Below are positions 22,957-33,817 of a DNA stretch of 64,000 nt, in pieces. Source of the DNA: Naematelia aurantialba (taxonomy: Eukaryota; Basidiomycota; Tremellomycetes; Tremellales; Naemateliaceae); NCBI GenBank assembly GCA_021527695.1, contig JAKFAO010000002.1:1054501-1118500 (forward strand). The letters run 5' to 3'. Position numbers and translations under genes: made by a program. How positions within the stretch are numbered: the stretch's first letter is position 1; every line of letters starts with the position of its first letter. A model generated the notes under the pieces. It ran no database searches. It was given only the letters and a program-made list of their open reading frames with translations, and was not told where the DNA came from.

Positions 22957-25254
22957 ATGGCTCTCGAGACACCCAACGCAGGGCCGTCGACTGCCTCGCT
23001 GCCCCAGCCAGGCGCATCGGCATACCATGTGTCCTCGCACTTCAGACACTGGCGGTACTCGCCTGCCCAGCTGGCCGCCGTCCGCCAGACACTCAACGAG
23101 AAATCTCGCGATGTCACCATGAAGAACATTGAGCGTGAAAAGGTGAGCCTGCTTGTGTCTCTGATCTCTTCGTCATGTATAGTCCGCCGTCCTTGCCGCA
23201 CCGTGCTCAGCGGTCTCCTGCATCAGAGTCCGCTCCTGTTGCATCTCAGTCCGCTCCTGTTGCATCTCAGTCCGCTCCTTCTGCATCTCAGTCCGCTCCT
23301 TCTGCATCTCAGTCCGCTCCTTCTGCATCTCAGTCCGCTCCTTCTGCATCTCAGTCCGCTCCTTCTGCATCTCAGTCCGCTCCTTCTGCATCTCAGTCCG
23401 CTCCTTCTGCATCTCAGTCCGCTCCTTCTGCATCTCAGTCCGCTCCTTCTGCATCTCAGTCCGCTGTCCGTACTGCCCACCAGCTCGCCTTGGACCATCA
23501 ACTACAGAAGCGGCAGAGCTGAAATCATCTAGGAAGCGCAGCTAGAGCTGGGACACAAATACGCCGAGCCCCCCCAGCCGAGCGCCTACCCGAGCGTAGC
23601 AGACGAGCTCTTGCTGCTGCGATTCTATGCCACTCAAATCTCGGCGGTGTGCAGGAAAGGCTTTGGCCTGCCAGACGTCGTCGAAGGGACGGCGATCACG
23701 TACTTGAAGCGGTTCTACCTCAAGAACAGCGTGATGGAGTACCATCCAAAGGTCATCATGTGGGTGCTTCAACACACTTCTCCTTAGTCTCCCTCGTCCT
23801 TCTCCGTCTCTTCCATAACCTGAGCACCGCTGTATTCGGGCCTGCCAGGCAGACCACTAATCTCAGCAAACTCGCTCTCTTGAGGGATGTATCTCGACAT
23901 GTCATGTGACAGAGACCACCGGGGCAGGACTGATCTAGCGCAGGCCGACGTGCCTCTTCCTCGCGGCCAAGACGACCAACCACATCGTCGTCATGTCCGA
24001 CTTTATCCCCAAGTTTGCCAGACTCTCCGAAGACGACGTGCTAGAGCACGAATTCGTCGTGGCCCAGTCTCTGGCGTTCGAGTTTTGGGTCCGCGGCGCC
24101 GAGAAAGCCTTGCGGGGCTGGGGTCTCGAGTTCCAGGTGAGGCTCGAATCTTGAATCCTGATCTCACCTGCTTTCCTGATACGATACGATGCTCACGGCA
24201 CGCAGGAGATGGAGGACGCGCCAGTCGCCGCCATCCAGTCGGCACTCCCGCGGGCGCTGGAAAACCTCACCGCCGCGCGCCACACCGACGCCGAGTTCCT
24301 CTTCACTCCCTCCCAGCTCGGCCTCGCGTGCTGGCGTCTCGCCGACCCGGCGCTGGTGTCTTCGTTCCTTGACTGGCGGTATGCCAACTACCTCGACAGC
24401 GCCGGCATAGACGGCGCCGGCAGTACCGGTAATGGGATGGAAACCAGTGCGGCCGAGCAGGAGCCGCAACAGGGTAGTCTGCCGTACGGGATTACGCGGG
24501 AGCGACTCGAGGCGATCCTCGATGATGTACAAGTGGTGGTGCAGGGTGGACAGGGAGAGATCGACGTCAAGACTGTGAAGGCCGTGGATAAGCGCCTGCG
24601 CGGGTGCTCGAACCCCGAAAAAGTGCCCGGAACAGCGTTGTGAGTGCGCTCCTCTGCTCCATAGCTGTGTCCAGAGGGCAAACACGAGCTTGAGCTCCAA
24701 GGTATCGCCACCGAGTCTGAGACCCAAAACTAGGCTTTGCGGGTCTGGCGCTGGCTTGGCTCTGGCCCGAGTCCTCAAGTCGCTCAGATCGAATCTTGAA
24801 CCAGCCTCAGCGAGAAGCTGGAGTTAACCCCTCTTTCAGGTACAAGAAGCGCAAGGCGGAACAAGATCGCCAGGCAGCGGAGAAACGCAGTGAAAAGGCA
24901 GAAAAGGCCGCGCGGTCACTGGCGGACCGGGAGAATGTCTTTGGCGGGACAATCCCGACTGCCTCTACGGCGGACCGGGACACGGTAAACGGTACCGAAG
25001 TGGGTGCGAATACCGGTATGAGCATAGGTGTAGGTGTGGGTGTGGGTGTGGGGGTGGGTGTGGGTGTGGGTGTGGGTGTGGGTGTGGGTGTGGGTGTGGG
25101 TGTTGGTGTGGGTGTGAGTACGGGTATCGGTGCGAGTACGGGTATGAGCGTGGGCAGGACTAGTAGGTCGCCGGCGCGGCCAATGTCGCCTAGAGTCAGT
25201 CTGGGGGTGGATCGTGGGATCGCCGGCGGTGGTGGTGGTGGTGGTGGAGCTTGA
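22957..25254 (+). CDS. Cyclin H (TFIIH/CAK cyclin, Ccl1/Mcs2)
   Basis: Cyclin partner of the CDK7/Kin28 kinase in TFIIH, which phosphorylates the RNA polymerase II tail. Five exons (22957-23142, 23542-23759, 23944-24136, 24206-24639, 24840-25254) give about 481 residues. Exon 1 starts with the typical cyclin H N-terminus (SSHFRHWRYSPAQL). Cyclin box 1 follows (ELLLLRFYATQISAVC, YLKRFYLKNSVMEYHPK, TCLFLAAKTTNH), then FEFWVRGAEKALRGWG and the second fold (PSQLGLACWRLADP). Exon 5 is a charged coiled segment, then a poly Gly-Val tract from a GTGTGG hexamer array, and a Gly-rich end. This tail makes it longer than usual family members. Intron 1 is 399 nt, almost all minisatellite, and open in frame to a TAG at 23530. 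Confidence 0.92.
23226..23465 (+). repeat. 21-nt minisatellite, 11 full copies, inside intron 1 of cyclin H
   Basis: Unit cagtccgctccttctgcatc plus t. Eleven 21-base copies run from 23226 to 23456, with a partial twelfth (cagtccgct). The first two copies have gtt in place of ttc; the rest are identical or nearly so. The unit length is a multiple of three, so no stop arises in several frames on both strands. This explains the long spurious frames over this stretch. Confidence 0.97.
25026..25117 (+). repeat. GTGTGG hexamer array coding Gly-Val repeats in cyclin H
   Basis: About 15 copies of gtgtgg/ggtgtg with few changes. It is translated as alternating Gly and Val in the C-terminal tail. Confidence 0.9.
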
Positions 25255-25748
25255 CTCTGGAGTTTTGTGGTGCGACGGCACGAGTCTCTATCTCGACGAG
25301 CCAAGGCTCTCGACGGTCGTAGCCAATTTATAATGTAACACCCGTCCAACACCACCACCATGTCATATCACCATGCAAAAACAGTAGCAATGGTCGTGAG
25401 GGACGATCGTGCTGCTCACAGCGGGGTAGAGTGCTCCCTCGAGACGCTCGTCAATCAATTCATTGCTGTCCATGAAATTATCATCAAGTGAGACAGGCCG
25501 TCCCGTTCCCGTCGCCATTATCATCGCTATCGCCATGCTACTCTCATCGTCCCCTCCCCTGCCTCACCTCCCCTCCCCTCCACTCTCCTCCATTCTCACC
25601 TCCTCCCAACCTCCATCTCGCCAAGTCTTAAGCCATCGCGTCTCATAGTCCCCACGTAGCCTTCACATCTTGTAAATCACGACCACTATTCTCGGTTGCT
25701 CGCCGTCGTAATCCCCCGCAGTCGTTGCCCAGCCCCCCTCTCGCACAC
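25255..25748. other. Convergent 3' region between cyclin H and the ferric reductase
   Basis: No gene seen. It contains C/T-rich words (cctcccctcc near 25550-25620) and probably the 3' ends of both transcripts. Confidence 0.5.
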
Positions 25749-28700
25749 TCACGACTCGTAGTCCTCGCTGTAAATCGCCACATGCCCGCGCTTATCGCCG
25801 TGCCGCATCCGTGCCGGGCTGATATGTTTCGCGACGAGGGTACGCACGACTGTATTCAGTGTGACAGGGCCGCAGGCTACGCTCGTCAGCAACTGCTTCA
25901 CCTGCCCTCTTGGCTCTGCCTGTCCTCTTGGGCTCTGCTACATCGCCATGCTGCCTGGGCCGCCTGGTTCAACCATCCGTTTCGCCCCCTCCACTTCACC
26001 GTTGCCACCCATTCAATCCTGCTTCCTCGCCACATGTGGCGAGGGAGCATGCGTTTATCCTCTCTCCTTGTAGCCGGTTCCAACGAGCGAAAATCCGAGC
26101 ATGTCGCGTGTCCCCTCCACTCCCTGCATCCGAAAGGTGATGCAAGGAAACACAACAACGCAACAACACAACAACGCGAGACATCAAAGCAAGGCAGGAA
26201 GCCACAAGGCGACCAACTCACTCGCAACAATAACCTCCCCCCTGGCCCGCTCCAGCTCCTCCTCCAACACCTTGCCCAACTTCGGTTTCCCCGCCCTCGC
26301 ATACTCGCTGATGATCTGCATCGCGCGATGGTCCGCCTCGTCTATCCACAGCCCCGCATCGCCACCTGCGCTCCCATTTTCCTCCAGGAGCACCATACTT
26401 TGCGTGCGGCTCGTGCGCGCCAACAAGTTGCGCACGCTTTCACCCGTGAACGATGCTGCGTCGTCCTGCGGGAAGAAGAGCGACGGCGACGGCGATGGTC
26501 CGCCTCGACCGCCAGCCCCGCCCCCGCCCCCCATGCCGTACCCCGCTCCCCCGCCCGCCGCGCCCGAACCCGATCCCGAGCCCCCAGAATGCGAGACAAA
26601 CGGGTCGTATCGCCCGTACACCGAGTCCGCGAGCGAGCGATACGACTGCCGTCTCGAGTCGGCCGAGAACGGCACATGAGGCTGGGCGTAGTTGGCCACC
26701 GGCGCATTGAGGCTCTGCGAAGACGGTGACGTGACGAGGTCGGCATAAGACGACGACCGCAGGTGCGTCGTCTGCGACGCGCTTGGCACCTCGTCATACC
26801 CTTGCCCTTGCCCTTGTCCTTGCCCTTGTCCTTGTCCGGCGTTATCGTCGTACGCCAAGAGGCTCGACTGCTTTGCCCGACTGGGCGGATACGAAGGACT
26901 CTTTGCCATTGCCTTCGAACCGTAGGGCTGTTCCTCCCTCTCCAGCCGCTTAGAGACTTTGCGCGATCTCGCTCTGCGCACTTTACCCTGCTGTTGCAGC
27001 CGTTCACTCAGCTGCTGCTCGAGTGGATCGTCGACGTCTTCCTCGTCTTCGTAATTTGTCAAATCGACGACATCAGTGTAGATGGATGACAAGGGGGACT
27101 CGATGGGCTCGTCGAGATCCTGCTCGATTGGCGAGTCGACGCTCATCTCAGACACGAGCGAGTCGACAGACCCTCGTCGTTCTGGCACCTTTGAGCCGGC
27201 AAAACCAGGTCGAGGCGGGGCGAATTCATCCTCGTCGCCCGGGGCACGCGCGGCGTGAGTAACGAAGATACTGATCTCCAGGCGATCGGGCGGGACAAGC
27301 GTCGTTAGCCGATTGAGCTGGTTGGCGATCCATGCAATCTCCACTATGCTGCATGAGCGACGTACCAAAATGAAGAGTGACGCGTCAAAATGAAGAGCGA
27401 AGTGCGGAAATGAAGAGCGGCGTTCCAAATGAAGAGCGAAGTGTCAAAACGAAGAGCGGAGGACATACCATATTCACGCGCAACCCAGCAAAGCCTAACT
27501 CGCTCAGTCTTGACGCCCCGGTCGGCATTTAACGACATGGCCCTGCAGAGCCAATCGCAAACAGCTATGCCAAAGCTCACTCCACTGCCGCCGCAAATCA
27601 CCACGACAGTCGAGTAGTTTGACCACTTGACGCGCCCGGCTGATCCGTGCGGGCCGTCAAGCAGGGCTCGAAGGTGTATCGGCGGCACCACCAGCCCCTG
27701 TCCTGCTCCCATCGAATTCAGACTAAGATGCTTGTCCTTTTCGGCCTGCACGCCCATCGCCCGCAGTGTCTTCTGTCTGACGAGGTTGAAGAGCTTGCGC
27801 GTCAACCCTTTGCGCGCTTTGATAAGCAGGACAATCTCCGCATCATCGTTGTTGAGGATCGTGAATGGATGAGATTGGAATCTGGATAATTCGGGGAGAA
27901 AGAGGAGAACGCTCTGCCCAGGAGCCCACTTGAATGGATGACGCGGACGGATAGTGAGTCGGACAGTCCGAGAAGGAAGCAGCTGAGCATGGGCGTATCC
28001 GATGGGTACTGGCGGCGGTGCAGGCGGCGGTTGCACGTTGACCGGGAGAGTCGCGATGGATGATCGTTGCCGTTCGTGAGTGTACGGCTGGGGCGTATCA
28101 TAGGGATCTGGCGGGAAGTATCCTTGGGGATTGTTGTACTTTGCCGATTCCGTGGTATTGATATAATCCTGATACCTGGAGTCGTACGATCCCAGTGGCT
28201 GTAAGGACCCTTCGTCGTAGTACCCAGAGTTCGACCTAGGTCCAAACTCTGCCTCGGCGTCGCGCCCTTCGACAGTGGCCGTGGCGGTTCCAGGAATCCT
28301 AGGGAGCGTCTTGTCGGTATAGCTAAAATCTGAGGATCGTTTCATCTCGTACGTCGCTTCGTTGTTCGTCAGGTCCGAATACTGTCTACCCGTGATGAGG
28401 CGTGGTACCTGGCGGGTTCGACCGCCGAAGAGGCCGTTGATACGCGCAAAGCGAATGAAGCGCCATGCACGTTCTGCGATCCACAGTGCACCAGCTGCCG
28501 CCATCCAGTACCATAAGACGGGATGATGGACCGCGGAGCAGACCAACGTGAGGAAGACGAAAATGACGTGTGCAACGTAGAAGAACTGCGACTCGATCAG
28601 CGCCTCAGTAGACATCAGCAAAAGAGATAGGAGGGACTCGCCTCGTAGCCGTGCTTGCGGATGGGGCGGAGCGAGAACACCATGACTGCTGTCATGCAGC

Positions 28701-29588
28701 CATAGGCAGCGCAGCCAAAGATGAAGCGATAATTGCCCCAGAGGTAGAACCAGGTCGCTCGGCCGTTGTACGAGTCCTGAAACAGCTGGATCGTCCACAG
28801 TACGACGTGGACCGTCGTGAGACCCCATACGAGCCATCCTGACGCACGATGAAGGACCGCGAGCTTGTCGGCGTGGAGATGAACGAGTGGCCGCAGAGCG
28901 AGCAAGGCGACTGGTGGTGCCTTGAGCGCGAGGAGCACGACCAGCGGGACCAGGGCGAATGCCATGAAGCCGAATCGGGACCCCGAGGTCCAAAACGTCT
29001 TGCTGATGGTGTAGGTGGGTGACGAGGCGGCGCGTTTGCGAAACGACGTGCCAAAGTCGAGCACGGACGCCGACGGTGCGACATAGTCGCTTCCAACGAC
29101 ACAGAACGCACAGGTGATGATCCCCACAATAGCCATGATGACCAGTAAGCTGTTGCTGGGCAGCGCCGAGGCCCGGATACTCTTCTTGCGGCCAATGGTG
29201 TATCGCTTCATGCCCCACCGGGCATACGCCAGTCCAAGCGAGCCGCGAGACAGTCGCACATGGTGCGACACGGCGTAGAGCAGGGCAATGGCCGCCAAGG
29301 CCATCCAGAGTAGGTATGCCCAGCGATACGACGGAGAAGACATCATATGGGATTGGAGGTATGCCCAGGCATAGTCTGAATCGCTCGATATCGACGCTGT
29401 CGGGTTGTTCTGCAGTGTGAAGTGTGAGCGCTGTATGTCCGTTGAAACGATGGTGAACAACTCACGGGAACGGTGCCAGTGACGGTCCCAGTGACCAGCG
29501 GAGCCGGTGCATACGATGTGACATACTTGAATGGTGGGACATACGAGGTCGTCGCGACATCCGCAGACGTGACGCCGGTTACCGTCAT
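25749..29588 (-). CDS. Ferric reductase (FRE family) with large disordered insertions
   Basis: Plasma-membrane metalloreductase passing electrons from NADPH through FAD and two hemes to Fe(III)/Cu(II). The start is at 29588, with a Ser/Thr-rich outer N-terminus. The membrane domain has heme-ligand histidines in DKLAVLHRASGW and LTTVHVVLW (near 28770-28870) and in YVAHVIFV and SAVHHPVLWYW (near 28510-28590). About 150 disordered residues follow, then the FAD site HPFTILN (near 27845) and the NADPH-binding GGSGVSFG (near 27570). After the minisatellite intron 27344-27468 the chain resumes with VEIAWIANQL. The exon 27343-26222 then inserts about 300 Ser/Gly/Asp-rich residues, including a Gly-Gln repeat, before EVIVA. 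The last intron (26221-25877, 345 nt) joins to TCGPVTLNTVV and ends SEDYES. Oxidoreductase motifs are present on both sides of the insertion, so I take it as one intact gene. Confidence 0.9.
26025..26044. repeat. Perfect 20-bp palindrome in the last reductase intron
   Basis: CCTCGCCACATGTGGCGAGG reads the same on both strands, with no loop or mismatch. Confidence 0.95.
26801..26838 (-). repeat. Hexamer repeat coding Gly-Gln in the reductase insertion
   Basis: About six copies of cttgcc/cttgtc on the plus strand, read on the minus strand as a Gly-Gln run. Confidence 0.85.
27364..27462 (+). repeat. 19-22-nt tandem repeat filling a reductase intron
   Basis: Five copies with core aaatgaagagcg and variable tails (gaagtg, gcgttcc, gacgcgtc). 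They fill most of the 125-nt intron 27344-27468. Confidence 0.85.
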
Positions 29589-29917
29589 TCTCGGAGTACA
29601 AAACGAGGACCGTGAGCAGCGGGGAGGTCGTTAAATCATGCAGCCAGTCGTCTCGTGTGTTCGTGAGGCTTGCTTGCCCCCGAGGCCCCGGCAGCCAGTA
29701 CTCTGAATGTGCGCAGACAGTGAGAGTGTTCAAGAGATGCAAAGAGAAAGACTCTATGGCTAGTTTTTGCTTTTTGCAACGGGCGGTGCACCGCGTCAAG
29801 ACACGTGGAAACCACGTGACGAGCCAGCCGGCGAAATTTCAGGGTAAATGGCCCGTTGCTGCGTCGTCTCTTTAGAAGAGACACACTTGTTGCTGCTCGT
29901 TCATAGTCACGCACAAC
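29589..29917. promoter_or_regulatory. Divergent promoter region, ferric reductase / uS10m
   Basis: 329 bases between two divergent starts. I see no motif I would defend. Confidence 0.5.
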
Positions 29918-31679
29918 ATGTCGAGCAGTCGAGGAGCATCGGCCGTCATGGCGGGTGCGCGAGCATTTGCCTCGTCGTCGCAGCTGCCAGCGTGAGCCCA
30001 TCTTCCAGGGTTCCCTTCCTGCGTCGTGTCCTTTGCTTCGAGATCCGCACTGATCAATCTCTAGGTCCGCAGGTGTGGTCCGCAACCCGACCTATTCACA
30101 GGCTGTGAGCCCTCACCAGACACAGTCCAAGTATCTCGAGTTTCCGCCTCTGGTACCCCTTCCTCGGCCTCACGGGATCCACGTCGCGACGCTCCATCTG
30201 GCAGCGTACCACCCGTACAACCTCAACCTGTACTCGAGCTTTGCTATGCACGCTGCCCACGCCCTGGGTATTCCCACGTCCAACCCGGTGCCGCTACCCC
30301 GGCGGCGCGAGCTGCATACCGTGATCAAGGGGCCGTTTGTGCACAAGAAGGCTCAGGAGAACTTTGTGCGCCTACATCTGGGGCGCAGGATTGAAGTGTA
30401 CGACGCGGATCGATCCGCCATCGACCTCTGGCTGCGGTACCTCAAGAAACACGCGCTCGGAGGCGTGGGGATGCGGGCCAAAGTGCACGAATGGGTCGAC
30501 GTCGGATTTGGGAGGAAGGAGATTGCAGATCTAGAGGCGCAGTTTGAGGGCTTGGGGGATGGGGGCGGCGCGGCGGACATTGAGGCCGCGGCGAAGGAGT
30601 TGATTGACAAGTTGAGCAGGGAGGATGTGACGCCGCCGCCGAGCTGGGCACAGTCGGGACGGCGTAACGATGCGCAAACAGGAGCACCTGGGGCGGGTGA
30701 GAGTGTGGCGGCGGGGGAGAGCGTTGCGGCGGGGGAGAGTGTGGCAGGTGAGAGTGTGGCGGCGGGTGAGAGTGTTGCCTCAGGTGAGAGTGTGGCGGGG
30801 GAGACTGGCAAAAGAGACACAATCGACGCAGCAGAGGCGCAAAATGCCCAAGAAGCAAAGACCAGCCCCGAGGCAACGGCAAGTGCCACACCGGCAGCAG
30901 AGACGGCGAAGCCGACAGACTCGAGCGCAGAGGCCGCACCAGCGGATATCACTACAAGCGCGCCGGATGCTGCCGCGAGTCCCGCAGATAACGTCGAGAG
31001 TGTCGAGAGCGTCAAGGATGTCGAGATTGTCGAGGGCGTCAAGGGTGTCGAGAGCGTCAAGGGTGTCGAGAGTGTTGAGGGTGGCGAGAGTGTTGGGAGC
31101 GTCGAGGGTGTTGGGAGCGTCGAGGGCGTCGATAACATCGAGAGCGTCGAAGAGCGCTCGCGAGGCGAGACCGAGGCAGCGACGACGGAGCCTGTCGTTT
31201 CCACGAGCGTATCTCCCGAGTCTCCTTTGGATTCTTCCGCTCCAACAACGGCGAGCACGACAGACCCGTCTGCTCCCACTGCCGATATCACTTCCGATAG
31301 CACTTCCGATAGCACTTCCGATAGCACTTCCGATAGCACTTCCGATAGCACTTCCGATAGCACTTCTGCTCCCACTTCCAAGAGCACGTCCGAGAGCACT
31401 TCCGAGAGCACTGTCGACAGCGCTGTCGACACCAAGCCCGACTCTGCCGATCCCACAGAGCCCGACTCTGCCGATCCCACAAAGCCCGACTCTACCGATC
31501 CCACTCCCGACCCTGCAAAATCCGCCGACGCCGACGCCGCCAGTGCGGTAGCGGAAGAGCCGACACCCAAGCCCAAGCGCAAGAGGCGGACAAAGGCACA
31601 GATGGAGGAGGCCAGAGCGGAGGCGGCTGCCAAAGCGGAGGCGAAGGCGAAAGCGAAGGCGGAGAAAAAGCGTAGTTAA
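29918..31679 (+). CDS. RSM10: Mitochondrial ribosomal protein uS10m with long repetitive C-terminal extension
   Basis: Small-subunit mitoribosome protein. Exon 1 (29918-29991) encodes a basic, Ser/Ala-rich presequence (MSSSRGASAVMAGARAFASS). A 73-nt intron leads to exon 2 (30065-31679), 562 residues in all. The S10 domain is clear: HGIHVATLHLAAYHPYNLN, FAMHAAHALGIP, RRRELHTVIKGPFVHKKAQ, ENFVRLHLGRRIEVYDAD and WLRYLKKHALGGVGMR (about residues 50-170). After it come about 370 residues not found in ordinary uS10m. They include GESVAA repeats (30697-30803), Val-Glu-Ser/Gly repeats (30990-31150), a 12-nt Thr-Ser-Asp-Ser array (31290-31363), Asp-Pro-Thr repeats, and a basic end (KPKRKRRTKAQ, then Lys/Ala). 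The frame is continuous with no candidate stop or splice that would remove the tail. Confidence 0.9.
30697..30803 (+). repeat. Coding repeat, Gly-Glu-Ser-Val-Ala units
   Basis: About seven copies of a 15-18-nt unit (ggtgagagtgtggcggcg and variants) in the uS10m tail. Confidence 0.85.
31290..31363 (+). repeat. 12-nt coding array, Thr-Ser-Asp-Ser
   Basis: Six near-perfect copies of acttccgatagc in the uS10m tail. Confidence 0.92.
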
Positions 31680-32218
31680 GGCTAAGCGAGTGCAACTGGC
31701 GAGTGAGGCTGGCGAGTGAGGCTGGAGCGAGTCGAGGTGAAGCGAGTGGATAAGAGAGTGGTGCTGCCAAGGCGTAGATACCATCGCATGCATCATATCC
31801 TCATCATCGATGCATCAGACATCCTCATCGATGCATCAGACATCCTCGTCATCGGGGTCTGTCATTGCTCAAGCCATAACAGCTACATAGGCTAGGTTAC
31901 GCTCTCGTGTCTCGATGCTTGGCACAACTTGACTGGCACGCAAGCCGGCGCAACAAAGACACTACCATCGCGCGGCTGCATATACCCCATACTGCCCAAA
32001 CGTATAGCATCTCGTCGGTACATTGTCTCACCGATCTATCCACTCCTCAGCATTACACTCCTACACACACACACTCTACACACCCACACACAACAACCAC
32101 ACACACTCCTACACACACACACTCCTACACCCACACTCCTACACTCCTACACTCCTACACACACACACCCTCTGCGCGCGATCCCCAATACCCAGGCCTG
32201 GCGCAAAGGTGCGTGCGA
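31680..32218. other. Convergent 3' region between uS10m and SEC17, repeat-rich
   Basis: No gene. Two perfect 21-nt copies (atcgatgcatcagacatcct plus c) lie at 31806-31847. A CA-rich stretch with CACACACTCCTA units runs from 32061 to 32165, just past the SEC17 stop. Confidence 0.7.
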
Positions 32219-33817
32219 CTATGTCAAACCGCCCTCATCCTCCTCCAGCGCCTTTTTGATCTTCAGCAACACCCCCGTCTTCCAGTTATCCAACTTGGTC
32301 ACTTGGTCGTACTGGTACACCGCGGCCTGGAACCGCTCGACGTCGGCCTCTTCGCACGCCTGCCAGAGCTCGTGTGCAAACTTTGCTTCGCGCGTCGAGG
32401 GGAACGTGATATCCTTTTGGGCAAACATCTCCATCAGGCGCGACGTTGTTACGAGGTCCTGCGGTCGTCAGTCAGTCCAGAAGGCAGACGCAGGCGGCAT
32501 GGGGGGGTCAAGATCAATGCAAGAGCAAGGAACGGCGCAGAGGGTATAGAGCGAGAGATCTCGGAGGAACTCACGCCCATAGCCATTGAACACAACGCCG
32601 CACGGAGCCAATACTCCTTGACAGAGTACTTTGTGAGCGCAGAAGTGAGCGACCAGTCCGCCACAGTCGTGTACAGGTCCATGGAGCGTTGGTAGTCTCC
32701 GAGATCGGCGGACAGCTCCGCTGCTTGCTGGTAACATTGGTTGGCGGTGCTGCGCGTATCAGCGTCGTTTCCCAAAGTCGTTTGCAGCAGGATGTGGCAC
32801 CAGATGCTGTCAAGTCATGACAGAGACGTGCACGCATCAATGGTAGCGACCGAAGGGCAAGGTAGGCACAATCAGGATACCGACACGGCAGAAACACAGT
32901 CCAAAGACAGCAGAGAACTCACGCATTCGCATCTTCCTGCTTGTACCAATCCCCAGCACGCACAAAGCTATCCCTCGCCTTGGCCATATCAAGCCCGTCC
33001 TGCGCGTATATCCCAGCGATCTGCATAGTGTCAGTCCCGACCCAAATGTCCCAACTACTCCGAAGGTGGCAGACGGACCTCTTTCTCTCTGTCGGCTGCT
33101 TGTCGGAAGTTACCTGCCTGCGTGAGGAGCTGGATTGTTTGGTGTAGCGCGCTAACCGCGGCTGAGAGGATATCAGTATTTACCACGTCTCGGGTCTCCA
33201 GTTGGGTGTCGCATCTAGAAGGGCTGTCCCAGTGGAGGTGAGGACGGAGAGCGAGGGGTAGACCGTACCTTCTGGGTTCGACTTTTTGTAGCTCTTGGCA
33301 GCGTTGTGGAACGCATTCATGGCGTCGTTATTCTCATTTGCTTTTAGCCGGCAATGAGCTTCTCTGTCCGGCGTCAGCGAGCGGGACTGACAACGAGACT
33401 TTCTGTGGAATGGGAAGGAGATGCAGGGGGACAGGAGAGAAACAAAGGGAAGGTAGTGAGAGGCGAACGAGGCGAGAAACTGACCTCTCGAAGGCCTGTC
33501 CAGACTCGTTCCATGACTTCTCGATCTTGAAGAAGTTTGCTGCCTGCACAACATCAATACGTGCTCCTAGCTGCCGTTGTCACGGCTTGGCAGAGGATGC
33601 AGTTCTGCGATTGCTCCATTGTAATTCGGGACCTTTAGGCTAGACGACGGAAGTGTGCCACCCAGCCATGGACACCGGGAGTCGAGGAACTACTGACCTG
33701 AGCGAAGAGATCCCCTGCCTCCTCCCACTTGGAGCTCTGACTGCCAAACCATCCGACCGAAGACGATGCCTTCCTCTCGGCTTTCTCGAGGGCTGCTGCC
33801 GCTTGAGACTTGCCCAT
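32219..33817 (-). CDS. SEC17: Alpha-SNAP (Sec17), SNARE disassembly adaptor
   Basis: Cytosolic helical-repeat protein that recruits the NSF/Sec18 ATPase to SNARE complexes after membrane fusion. The start is at 33817 (MGKSQAAAALEKAERKASSS), with the typical early segment SSKWEEAGDLFAQAANFFKI across intron 1. TPR-like helices follow: SWNESGQAFERSA, ENNDAMNAFHNAAKSYKK, FRQAADREKEIAGIYAQDGL, GDWYKQEDANA, ADTRSTANQCYQQAAEL, GDYQRSMDLYTTVADW, and YSVKEYWLRAALCSMA. The last exon has the conserved FPSTREAKFAHELWQACEE and WKTGVLLKIKKALEEDEGG ending, which contacts Sec18. About seven exons. Length (near 290 residues) and ends match the family; nothing is missing. Confidence 0.94.

Noticed and set aside
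23226..23465. Possible CRISPR-like array
   Set aside because: Units are contiguous 21-mers with no unique spacers, in a eukaryotic intron.
23173..23522. Several long repeat-protein frames over 23173-23522 on both strands
   Set aside because: They are products of the 21-nt minisatellite (3n, so no stops) inside a clear cyclin H intron; no start context or family support.
30353..31796. Long minus-strand frames opposite uS10m and a second plus frame at 30670-31551
   Set aside because: Caused by codon-periodic repeats in the uS10m tail; the plus frame in phase with the S10 domain is the real one.
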